64,000 nucleotides of DNA, taken from Gymnopilus junonius. Its lineage: Eukaryota; Basidiomycota; Agaricomycetes; Agaricales; Galerinaceae. Below the pieces are notes generated by a model. That model had not been told where the DNA came from and did no database searches. It was given only the letters and a program-made list of their open reading frames with translations. The stretch covers positions 186,001-250,000 of the forward strand of contig JADNYJ010000035.1 in NCBI GenBank assembly GCA_015501075.1, given 5' to 3'. Positions 11,325 to 25,228 of this stretch are shown here, in pieces; positions within the stretch are counted from its first letter, which is position 1; every line of letters starts with the position of its first letter. The position numbers were made by a program, and so were the translations under genes.

Positions 11325-13066
11325 ATGTCCAACATTGACCGATTCTCTATCGTCACTCTCATCTTTTTCTTTATTTCCACGATATTTGTCATTCATCCCT
11401 ACTCATTTCATGTTCGCCTACCATGGATTGGACGCACACGGCTTACTATTGGGTTGATGACTGCACCTATAATTGCCATAGCAATTCTATGGGCAGCTCA
11501 GTGCCTCGGCCCAACACAAATTCGTGATGGTATTGTCGGAACAGGTGAGCAAGTTCAAAATTGGGAACGCCACAGTTAATCAAAACCCAATCAAAAGACA
11601 GTATAAAGCCCTACAACATTCTCATTTTGTTTATTTCACTGGCCTATATGGCCATCACTCTCGATGTTACTGGGATCCTACAAGCCGCCGCATTCTGGGT
11701 TAGCAATAAAGGAGGCGACAACGGTCGAAAACTGTATTTTTATTTCTATCTTCTTTTGACGGGCATCAGCATGGTTGTAGGTAACGACCCCGTCATCCTC
11801 TCAGGGACAGCCTTCCTCGTGTACTATACTGCGGCAACGAACCTCGAACCGATCGCATGGTTAATATCGGAATTCGCGGCCGCCAATACTGCGAGTATGG
11901 TCCTATTCGTTGGGAATCCTACCAATGTTGTCATTTGCGAGGGTTTTCAAGTCAATAATGCAGCATTCACGGCCTACACCATCCTCCCTTTCCTTGCTTG
12001 CAGTATCGCATGCTTTGCAGCCCTTGCATTCCAGTTTCGAGATTCAAAACATGTGCCACCCAAATTGAATATCACCGGACAACTGGATGTACGAGCTGTA
12101 CTGCGAGATCCGGTCAGCGCATGTTTCGGGAGTCTTCTGCTCGGAACATGTCTTGTCCTTGTCATTGTTTTGAGTTTCTTGCATGTCGACGTCTGGAAGA
12201 TTACTTTGCCATTCGCTGGTGCTAAATTCATTTTTGATCTTTCATGGGATCACTATCGATTCAAGACAGGGCGTTTACACCACCCGGGAGAGGAGAAACA
12301 TGAGGCTGAAGATCCGGCTGAAGACACCGACGAGCCGATGGTGAGCGCTTTGAAAAGGGCGATGTCCATGCCCAATGATATGGAGCAGTCGGCCATTTCA
12401 TCGCTTACTGCAGTCACCCGATCTGAGCAACCGAACAAATCGGAGAAAACTTTTCCCCATCTTTCCTCTCCAGTTTCAACCAGTTCAACCTCTGTGTCGA
12501 CAGGTCCTCGTTTGTTCCCAAAACAGAGAGAACGATTTCATGACATTCATAGGGCATTATCTGCCCATTTCCCAACATTCTTCACCGCCCTGCCTAGGTT
12601 GCCATTTGGCCTCATTCCATTCGCGTTCTCGCAATTCATTCTCATCGAGGCTCTATCACACCAAGGATGGATAGACGTTTTCGCTTCATGGCTCGTGAAA
12701 GCGACTCATCGGCAAATGATACCCACAATCTGGATAATCGGTGTTCTTGGAGTCATCCTTTGCAATATCGCTGGCACGAATATCGGTGCTACTATTCTAC
12801 TGACGAAAGTGGTCCGCGCTGCGCCTGATTTCCCAGTCAGCAGTACACGGGCTGCGGCCATTGCACTGGCTGTGGCTAGTAATGTTGGAGCCGTGAGCTT
12901 CACGTTTTCTGCTAGTCTTGCGGGACTTTTATGGAAAACGATACTGGGAGACAAGGGGATACCTATCAAACAGACGACTTTTGCTTTCTGGAATCTATTA
13001 CCAATATTAATGATGACTGGAGTAGGGTTGGCTATTGTCACGGCGGAGATGAAGGTTTTATACTAG
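11325..13066 (+). CDS. ArsB/NhaD-type (IT superfamily) anion permease
   Basis: Exons 11325-11544 and 11598-13066 with one 53-bp intron; 562 residues. It is a polytopic membrane protein with about 11-13 hydrophobic helices. The early helices are RFSIVTLIFFFISTIFVI and IGLMTAPIIAIAILWAAQ. The family signature follows in GISMVVGNDPVILSGTAFLV and in LFVGNPTNVVICEGFQVNN. After a hydrophilic acidic/Ser-rich loop (about residues 250-340: HEAEDPAEDTDEP) the second half repeats the fold (LGVILCNIAGTNIGATILL, AVASNVGAVSFTFSASLAG). This topology fits arsenite or dicarboxylate/citrate-type carriers. Which anion is carried is not visible, and no arsenate reductase lies next to it. It converges on GGPP synthase with a 225-bp gap. 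Confidence 0.8.
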
Positions 13067-13291
13067 AGGATAGAGGCCGGAAATGATACCCCAAAATGCA
13101 TTTTACCATTTGTAATTATATAGTCTTTTTGTCAGTTATTTTACGTTTTCTATCGTTGACAGTAGAAGAATAAGTTCGAAACGAATTCTTGACGCATCTG
13201 GTTACTTGATCTGCACCCTGGCTGTGGAAATTTATGTTAGATTAGTGGTAATCTTTAATGATTACATCGCGGGGGTTGTATTAGTGTCTAG

Positions 13292-14686
13292 TCACGAAAA
13301 CTTGGATGGATCCACATGCAGTAAATCCATGAGAGCTTCTAGGCCTTTATTTCCTCCCAGCCTTGCAATCTCTGCCCTTGTCTGAGCTTCTAGGTTCGCC
13401 AGAACAGATAAAGTATAGTCGAAGGACTTTGTGGTGTGCTTAAGGTAATCGATAGTGTAGATCTTTAGCGTTGGAGTCGTAGGTCGCTTTTGAAGAACAT
13501 CTGTATGGTAATTAGGGCCATGGACAAGAAACAGCAGCTGCAAGACTCACTAAGTATCTGTCGATTCGACTTATTGGCATGTATTCCATGAACGACTGGG
13601 AAAGAGAATTTCCCTTCGGAGAGATCCTCCGCAAAGCCTTTTTTGAGGTGTACTGAGAGTGAGGTGTCAGAAAAGCAGACCATGAAGATGTACACAACTG
13701 TGGGCTACTTCTGTGCTTTGAAGGTTCATGAGGTCGTCACGGATCTGGAAGTAGACGCCTATGAGGTTGACCAAGGCGACGTAATCTCTATCCAGAGATA
13801 TCAATCACCAACGTCGAAATGAACGATGCGTCAGACTCACATATCAGCGTTTGTTGTGCAACATGCCATCATGAGCTTGATGCCTATTCGAAGGAGGCCA
13901 CCTGTCTCTGAGCGAAACGGTTGTCAATGGTAATACTGGGCGCCAAGTTTAGAAGCTTTTACTGTTGTTGACCATCGTGATGTATTCCTCTTCCGATGGA
14001 CACTGAAGCGAATCGCGCCAAAGAATCTCGAGGCCCTGTCCACGATGGAGAGAAAGAAGTTCGGCTGAAACGATCCCGAAACAGCATTAATAAACCTCCA
14101 GCGCACAAGATAGTAATTTACGACTTACCCGTAACAAGAGAGTCAAGAGGCTGCTGGGGAGGTGTTGTGTCACTTCCACGAAGGGCGAAAAGTTCCTGAT
14201 AGGCAAGAAAGTAGACATAGTTGGCCGTATTGATAGTTTGTGGGACACCATAGATCTTGTGTGCAACTACGGGTTTGTTAGATCTTTGAGAGCACATTGC
14301 TATTCAAACTACTTACCTGGATTTCCTCTTCTCAGTTGCGAATCATCTTCTATATCGTCCACCCTGCCCACCATCTCTCAGCAAAGGATATATAGCAACG
14401 CTTATGTGACGTACATTAAACTAGCAGCATGGAGCATGTTGACCACTTTGGCTATGAGCCGCAGCTTGTCACTTGGAACATTCAGCCAGAGATTGAACGC
14501 TTCAATAAGCTTGCCGCGTATCTCTTTGCCAGGATTGGAAACGGTATACTTGAAGGGCTCGAGAATGGACTGTGAACCAACATGTCAGCTACCTGAATAA
14601 AACCCTAAGGAAAACCGCACCTGTTCGTGGTCGGACGACCAAACTGGCTCCTTGGACAGCAAATCTAGAAGATTATCGTACTGCAT
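13292..14686 (-). CDS. Geranylgeranyl diphosphate synthase
   Basis: A trans-isoprenyl diphosphate synthase that makes GGPP from FPP/DMAPP and IPP for protein prenylation and terpenoids. The ATG at 14686 gives [20 protein letters not shown]; several short introns follow. Visible motifs: [19 protein letters not shown] (substrate-binding KxxRG), the first Asp-rich motif [50 protein letters not shown], and the second Asp-rich region [15 protein letters not shown] followed by [15 protein letters not shown]. It ends VDPSKFS. The order and spacing match fungal GGPPS (Bts1/Ggs1). No terpene cyclase lies nearby, so a primary-metabolism role is likely. Confidence 0.9.
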
Positions 14687-14957
14687 CGTGATCGTGCTGG
14701 GCAAAAGGTGTAGAAAGGCGGAGAAACTAGTTTATGAATAAAGGTTAAATGGCATTCTTAAAGGGGCCCATATAAGTAAGTCCCTGGCTTAGCGCAGTCT
14801 AGCGCAATGAGTGAGCGAAAGCGATCGGCACTATGTAAGAGGACAAAGTCAGTGACTCGATTTGGACGTGACGCGCGCAGTCGTTCCCAACCGCCACCAT
14901 CATCTGTTAACAGTATATCGACATCTTGCTAGTCATTCCAGCTTCCTATCCTTATGG

Positions 14958-16764
14958 ATGAGCTTGTATCCCAGTCGCACAATCAATGACCTACCTGAGG
15001 AGATTCTCATTGAAATCTTCCAATATGTCTATCTTGCAACGGCGAACCTCGACCTTGAGCTTGGTTCCTCGCAAGGTTTAGCAGACCCTTCGCTGTTCCC
15101 TGGGTGCATCACGAAGGTCTGCAAGAAATGGAAGAAATTGATCAGGTCCATTCCCCATTTCTCGACCCGTGTCATTATCTTCGTCGATGAACCGATTTCA
15201 CTAAGCAGCCTCCAGGATCGCTTTAGCGTTTCCAAAACTCTTCTCATCAAGGTCTTCGTAGTTCGTAAGGATTATGAGGCAACAGAAGACACTCTTGAGA
15301 AGGGTCGGATAAAGGAGGCCATGAAAGCATTGGTACCCCATGTTACACGATGCCAGGTCGTGGTATTTGATGTCCTCCACGATTCCTCCCTGCCTCGTAT
15401 CACTTATTTCTCTGGAAAGGCAGCTAAACTACGCACACTTCGAATGAAATCCAGGCAGTATGGCACTGCAGTCCCTTATATTTCCCAACAACCTACGCCA
15501 TCTTTGCGACCTAATCCCAAGGCCTTCCTTTGTCCACGACTGCAGTACTTGGACTTGGATGGGCGTGTCTTCGTTATGGCCATGTCCATCGAAGGGTGGG
15601 CTGAGAGCATTCGTATGCTGACCAAGAAACGTTTAACCGTCTGTAATCTATCGCCATTAGCAGATTTCAACTTAGACGACCTTCTCACAGCACTGTCGCA
15701 ACTAGGACACCTTACTGAGCTGAAACTCTCCAATGTAGAGTTGGACATTCCTTCCAACATAGGGGGATCATTTAGCCCCCTCTTTATCCAAAATTTTGAA
15801 TTGGAAGGTTTAAAGAGAAATTTCCTCGGTGGATTCTTTAATCATCATTATAACAAGATCGACGTGTCCCGCATCATTCTTGATAATTGTGAACTCGGAT
15901 TAATTGATCACCTCGCGTCCTGGCATCTCATTCTCCGTACATTTAAAGGAAGAAGATATCACCGAATTTGTCAAGCGGTGGAACGGTTTGGGTTGCATAT
16001 CGAGAACTGTCCCGGACTTGATGACAGTCTCATTATAGCCTTGTCCAATTTCTGTCCGAGCAAAGATGCCTTCTTCGCAAATACCCTTCGACAACTGGGA
16101 ATCGTCTCGTCCGGTCCTGTGTCTGTCAAAGCTATCAAAGTCTAGCATTCATCAGAAAGCTAGAGTCCTCTAATTATGATCCGGAGGAGGAGGTCGCCAG
16201 TGTATGTCAGTCGATGTTCAAGATATCTGTTGTAAATACAGATGTTTCCATTTCCGAAGGAGACAGGTTGTGGTTCAGAAACCAGCTTGACATCTTTTAT
16301 TGGTATACTCACCGCCTCCTGTTTGCTTGTCGCCGGTAGTTGGAATGACCACGCGACTGGGATTTTTCAATGGTCTTTCTTCCCTTTTTTCTCGCATTTC
16401 TTGCTTTACTTAAACTTTTTTGTAGATTGATGAAAGTGAACTCGAAAATATTGGTTTAGGCGCATGTGCTCCTCAGTCTCAATCTCCGCCGACAAGTTCT
16501 AAGCTTACCCAACCAGCCACCACACCTAGTGTGAGTACCATACGTTTTCCAGATCTGGCTTGCAATTCATTTTTCGTCCAGTCGCCCCTTCTTTCTGGAG
16601 ATTATTCGCTGATGGCATGGTCTATTGAAGATGTGAGTGGTGCTTTCGCCCAGATATATCTTTGGCCACGCTGACGAACTGGTGAATGTTAGTTGGAAAT
16701 GATTGATGCGCAAGGCCCTCCTCCAACTGTCACGCTCTTGAAGGGTGTAGAAACGGAGATTTAG
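14958..16764 (+). CDS. F-box protein with leucine-rich region; frame break at 16142
   Basis: The ATG at 14958 gives MSLYPSRTINDLPEEILIEI, an F-box (LPEEILIEIFQYVY, CKKWKKLIRSIP). Leu-rich segments follow (LCPRLQYLDLDGRVFVMAM, LTALSQLGHLTELKLSNVEL, FGLHIENCPGLDDSLIIALS). The first frame stops at 16145, just after SVKAIKV. The next frame continues at once with FIRKLESSNYDPEEEV and DVSISEGDRLWFRNQLDIFYW, which reads like the normal tail of mushroom F-box proteins; one base missing near 16142 would explain it. Further exons (LENIGLGACAPQSQSPPTSS, LLSGDYSLMAWSIED, LEMIDAQGPPPTVTLLKG) lead to a stop at 16764. The splice sites around 16300-16430 are uncertain, and these last exons might belong to a separate small gene. 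Confidence 0.6.
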
Positions 16765-16932
16765 TCTGTCTCTATGTCCACGTTGTTTTGCATGAATTCT
16801 GTATATTTACTGTTTGTAAGTACATGTAGCTCTATTCCAAGTTCGAATTTCTGGAATTTCACATGTCCTTTGTCTGTATTTGGTTGTTCTGCTTGAGTCT
16901 CGGCTTGCCGCTTGCTCCTTACCAGTTCTATC

Positions 16933-17473
16933 ATGTCCTCAATAAAAGACGACCCCCGAGACGCCTCGCTTGAGACGCCCTACACTACCCCGAATACGTG
17001 GTACAGGGATGCAGCTGGTTCGTCAAGTTGTATTTAGCGCCGAGTCCGAACTAGGCTCACCTAATTCTGTACTTACTTGCTCTTGCTTCTTTCCAGATGC
17101 GATCGGAACATCTGGCATGTTTCTCTCTGGACTGATTATGGTGACGCGTAATAGGTGCGTCGTTGTAATTCACTTCGTCTGACTATCAAAATCTCACTGA
17201 GCATGACCCCTTTCCTCTCCAATGCATTGCTTAGGTACCTCGCTTGGCCAGCGGTATTACTCGGCATCAACAACACTATCAATGCACACCCTATGCGCTC
17301 GAAGGAGGGAGGGACTGGATGGTCAAACTTGGCGTATGTTGTGGCCCCATCTCGCATTGTTTTTTTGTTGCTGACACGATACTGACTGATTGGTTTGCTG
17401 CAGCTTATGCCTCTCTGCGCTGTTCGCGTCATATATACCCATGTTTGTCATTCAAACCTTTAATAAGACGTAG
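16933..17473 (+). CDS. Asterix/PAT10 family protein (UPF0139), ER membrane-protein chaperone subunit
   Basis: Four exons: 16933-17017, 17097-17154, 17235-17333 and 17404-17473; 103 residues, the usual size for the family. The product begins MSSIKDDPRDASLETPYTTP. Hydrophobic segments follow: IGTSGMFLSGLIMVTRNR, YLAWPAVLLGINNTINAHPM and LCLSALFASYIPMFVIQTF. In animals Asterix (WDR83OS) pairs with CCDC47 in the PAT complex, which shields polar membrane segments at the translocon; the fungal role is inferred. All splice sites are GT-AG and keep the frame. It converges on threonine synthase with a gap of about 200 bp. Confidence 0.8.
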
Positions 17474-17677
17474 ATCTTCCGCATGTATCAGTTCTTGGGC
17501 TCAATAACTTATTTTCTCACATTCCGCGATGTAACATCCACTGCAACGCCATGAAAACCAGGAGGAAAGAGGTCAAACCAGTGATGCATCGGTATTTTTG
17601 TTTGATTCTGAGATCTTCTAACTTTATTACATTCCGTCTAAATCTTTTGAAGTTGGCCTTGGTCCATGTTGTCCATT

Positions 17678-19595
17678 TTAGACACTTCCAGTGTTACCAT
17701 GTACGTGGTTCTCCTTCTGCGCGAATTTTTCAATGACAGCCTTGACGAGCTCAATGTCAGGCCTCTCCACATCAATGACCCTTTTCTCCATCTCCAGAAG
17801 ACCGCGGAACTCTTCAGGTAATACATCCCGATCGAAGTTGAAGCTTGATGTACCTTCGAGCGCACGCGAGACTGCTTCGGAGAATTTGGCGGGGTGGGCG
17901 GTGGAAAGGATAATTTGATATACACTTGAAGGACTGGAGATGTCGGTTAAGACACTATGACCACGTGTAATAAATGGAACTCACTTTTGTGCTGCAATTA
18001 TACGAGAAGCAGCAAGCCCGACGGCTGTATGTGGATCGGCGACATATGATGGCTTGCCTTCAAAGAATGCCTTGATGGTTTTCAATGTCTGTAACGAGGT
18101 CCTTCAGTATACAGAGCCAAGCAGATATATTGATGCGAAATTACCAAGTCATCAGGTATTTTTTCAGCCAGGAAGTCTTTCCTTGCCGTCTCCAGGACCG
18201 GCACCGGCACTTGAACGCGACCATTGCTCTTCAAGTGGCTCATCCATCCGTCTACAGTTTTCGACGCAGCATGTTTCTTCTCCTCGTCATTTGCGCCCTG
18301 GGCATTCTCATAGGCAAGGTACCAGAGCAGACGTTCGAAATTGCTTGACACTAGGATATCCATGGCCGGACTGAGGGTCTCTTTCACGCCGCTTGCATCT
18401 GTGGCCTGTCTGCCATCCGAGCCACCTTCCACTGGTTCAGTGGGTCCTTCTCCTTCCGAGACAGTCGAGTCCACCTTTTCATATTTTCCGCTCTTCCAGA
18501 ATCGAGCTAGGATGTCGTTAGCGTTGGTCGCAACGACGAGCTTTCCAATGGGCAATCCCATCGTTTTCGCGTAGTATCCGGCGAGGATGTCACCAAAGTT
18601 TCCCGTGGGGACTACATATTGCAGTTCGACGTCCTCGACTGATGTTCCGCTGGGCAGTTGCCTTTGGAAGTGGAAGAAGGAGAGGAAGTAGTACACTGTT
18701 TGAGCAAGGATGCGTGCCCAGTTGATGGAGTTGACGGCGCCGAGGCGGTGAGCTGCATTGAACTCTTTGTCGGCGAAGAGAGTTTTGACAATGTCCTTTT
18801 AATTGTGTATGTCAGTAAACGGAGATTATTTGGTCGAAAGGTTTGGGTAAGTGGGTAAGTACCTGGCAGTCATCGAACGTTCCCTTCACGGCAACATTGT
18901 GTACGTTGGCGTCAGTGACAGTAGTCATTTGAGCTTCTTGTATGGGAGAAACTCGGCCTTTTGGATGGAGGATAAAGATAGAAATATTGGCTTTATTACG
19001 GAGACCATAGATCGCTGCGCTGTCAAAGGAAGAAAATGTGAATAAGTTACGAAGTAGATTTCGCGGAATTACTGACCTTCCAGTGTCTCCGCTAGTAGCA
19101 CCGACCACGGTCAACCTTTCTGGCTTCTCTCCAGGCGCCCTCCGTGCATTTCTCCGGAGCAGGAAAAACTCGAACAGGTTCCGAGCAACTGCAAAGCAAC
19201 ATCCTTGAACGCAAATGTGGGTCCATGGAACAATTCCAACACAAACGTCTTGTCGTCCAATTTTTTCAAAGGAGTGATATCCGGATGGCGGAAGGTAGAA
19301 TACGATTTCTCCACGAGAGATCGGAGCTCCTGGGTTGAGATCTCCTCGGGAGAGATGTACAGCGAGAGCACGGCGACAGACAGGTCGACGAAGGAGTAGT
19401 CCTTCCATTTTGTTCTCCAATCTACGGGGAGAGATGGGATGTGTTCCGGGATGTACAGGCCGCCATTAGGGGCGAGACCGGTGAGGACAGTCTGTGGGGA
19501 ATAATATGATTGATACTGCTAGAAATATGTGGGTTTGGATTGACCTCTTCAAAGGACAGTCTCTCTTCGCCGCCGCGAGTTGAAAGATATTTCAT
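17678..19595 (-). CDS. THR4: Threonine synthase
   Basis: A pyridoxal-phosphate enzyme that converts O-phosphohomoserine to threonine in the cytosol. The ATG at 19595 gives MKYLSTRGGEERLSFEE. Next come TVLTGLAPNGGLYIPEHIPS, SYSTFRHPDITPLKKLDDKT, ELFHGPTFAFKDVALQLLGN (the Lys of FAFKD holds PLP, about 19190), VVGATSGDTG, and AAIYGLRNKANISIFILHPK. Later parts are VVPTGNFGDILAGYYAKTMG, PAMDILVSSNFERLLWYLAY and FFEGKPSYVADPHTAVGLAA. The protein ends HVHGNTGSV. This is the long fungal-type threonine synthase. About six introns are present. Its start lies only 87 bp beyond the stop of MCM4, which is on the same strand. Confidence 0.93.
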
Positions 19596-19682
19596 CGAGA
19601 ATTCAAGGAGGAATGCAGAACACCGAAAAAAGCCGACACAAATATACAACCGACTCGGTTATTACATAATTATCCTATCTAT

Positions 19683-23001
<3,319 letters not shown>

Positions 23002-23177
23002 GGTGGTCGGTTGCAGGACAAGGCAGACACGCGACGCGACGCGTCAATTTTGAGTTTAGGGCAGGCTTCGAGTCGAGCTGTTCCCTCGCTCTCCACATGC
23101 ACAGCTTTGCAAGACACGATGGAGATAGAAAAACAACATGAGCTTTCTGGCATCGACAGTCAGCGAGATCTCATGAT
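23002..23177. promoter_or_regulatory. Shared divergent promoter of MCM4 and the orphan membrane protein, with MCB cluster
   Basis: The two ATGs (23001 on -, 23178 on +) are only 176 bp apart. At 23029-23044 the sequence ACGCGACGCGACGCGT holds one perfect MluI cell-cycle box (ACGCGT, 23039-23044) and two one-mismatch copies at 5-bp spacing. MCB elements bind MBF and drive G1/S genes, MCM genes among them, in yeasts. The site lies within 45 bp of the MCM4 ATG. Confidence 0.6.
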
Positions 23178-24062
23178 ATGACCCAGGTAGTTATTCTATC
23201 GATTACCAGCTCTTTGCTGACCCGCTTTGTCCAGCTAATATGGGGTCGGAGTGACCAACTTGAGCAAGATATACCCCTTCACCAGCTCCAGTGCTACAGT
23301 CTCCCATTCGGTGCACTGGGCTTCACGTCTCACGTCCTGACATACTATACCATCTCGTGCCTCTGCTTCGGTCGTAAGCCTCTCTGGCCGTTCTCGAAAA
23401 TCAACAACACCAAGTTTGATCTCTTCCTCGGAGGTATTAGTATAGTCCTGTGCATTATCATGTCCATCATAACAATGGTCAAGTGCAAGAGCACCTGGCA
23501 GCTTCTCGTCATCGCGGTTTGGAAACTCAGCATGTCCCTGCTAAATGGATTAACAGCTCTGCATGTAGCAATTCTATCAGTCAATAAACCGGAGGACGAG
23601 GAGACCGAGGTCAACTATAAAACTGCAGCTTGGTGGGTCGTGCTTTGTGAGTAGTCATATTTCCTGCGAGGCCGACCTTCCAAGCTTTGCTTACACTTGT
23701 TAGATATTCCAGGAATGATGGCAGGGATGGTAGGCCTTATGAGCCTTGTATCCAAAGTTGCAGGCAGGATCCCAGAATTACTGGATCTAACACTCGCCTT
23801 CTACTCGATAATTGGAGCCTCGCTCATAGTTGGCATCATATCCATGATCCTCATCTGCTATTGGGGAGGCGGTGCTCCAGAAAAAGTGGCTGCAACCGGT
23901 TTCCTCGTCACTGTCGTCTTGTTCATCGTCCTCGGCGCATTCTACTCTGATTGGTCATTGGGAATCATGTTGAATAATCTTATTGGGATACCCTCGTCCG
24001 ATAGTTCTGGTATCTATTGGACATATTTCATCGCAAAACGGTTTACTCTGTTCAGTCTGTAA
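23178..24062 (+). CDS. Polytopic membrane protein of unknown function
   Basis: Exons 23178-23646 and 23704-24062, joined in frame by a 57-bp intron so that the junction reads WWVVLYIPGMM; 275 residues. Seven to eight hydrophobic segments can be seen, among them FGALGFTSHVLTYYTISCLC, FLGGISIVLCIIMSIITMV, MMAGMVGLMSLVSKVAG, LAFYSIIGASLIVGIISMIL and ATGFLVTVVLFIVLGAFY. There is no obvious signal peptide beyond the first helix and no catalytic motif I recognise. The protein has the look of the conserved but unnamed membrane proteins found in many ascomycete and basidiomycete genomes. It shares its promoter with MCM4. Confidence 0.65.
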
Positions 24063-25228
24063 TTGCGACTATTTAGTTGTATATCATTGTTGTATTTTCC
24101 GAATATCCAAAATCTTGCAACTGTGCAGAGTACCAGTGGTTGAACGTAACATTTCAATACCGTCGAGACTGAAAGTGCTCAATAATTTCCGACTTGGGAT
24201 GCCTCCGCAATTTCGAACTTTCTCTAAAGTACAACTCAGACGCGTGCTACTAGTCTGCTTTGGGGACCTTGATGATCGTGTTTTGATTATGGGGCGAGCA
24301 TACCAAGGATTTAATTAAATCGAGCCAGAGACTAGGTCCAGGTCAGAGTTGTCGTCAGCAATTAATGACTGGAGGGGATGTCAATTGGTAACGAGAGAAG
24401 TGTACTTTTGGCCTGGGTTCCTCTGCTTCCGAACAAGAGCGAGTAATGAATGAAGCGTTTCGTACAGCCTGGCAATACATTATATGCATAAGGTAAACAT
24501 CATATCTCATATCATTATACATCAAGTTTCTAGAAATCCGAGAAAGCATTATGGCAATCTGAAGGGCCAGAGGCACAAGGGACAAAGACAATGTCGGGAA
24601 AATGATACATATTGGAGGGAGATATACAGCACTGATACTTTTGCTCTACTGATAGCACTACGCCGGAGACACAGGGAAGGAAAAATAAGTCAAATAGAAA
24701 ATTTCCAGTGTTTTGAATTGATATAACGAACTCGGCTTTGAACGCTCGAAGTGAATAAGTACTATATACCCTCCCTACATTAGATGTAAAAAGGAGACAG
24801 CCGGATAACTGAGGATAGATAACCTGTTGGGTAATTTAAACGTGTGAATGTGGTGTAACTGGTTACTTTACACACAGAATGCTGGGTGAGATGCGGTAGA
24901 CAAAGTCGAAAGTCCGATGAATAATAGAGATGTAGGCTGCTGGAGCCTAAGCAGGATTGTAAAACGCAGCAATAAAAGCAAATAAGCAGAGACGTAAGTT
25001 AAATGAAGGAATCATGATCATCGAAAAGAGCCAAAACGGTTACTGAAATGAGCGTGAATGCCAATGTCATATGGTCATGACGAAAGGACGAGATATAGAA
25101 AGGAAAGCAGAGTGAGATTGACGTGGACAAAGGAGAGATCCGAAGCTAGAAAAGACCATCAGGTCACGAGTTATCAACTCACGAAGCTGCTAAGATCACG
25201 AATGAATGAGAATGCTGATTAAGAAAAA
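24063..25228. other. Gene-free convergent interval
   Basis: About 1.2 kb between the stop of the membrane protein and the stop of the Ser-rich protein on the other strand. It is AT-rich, with short polypurine tracts and only spurious ORFs. I see no gene, tRNA or repeat. Confidence 0.4.
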
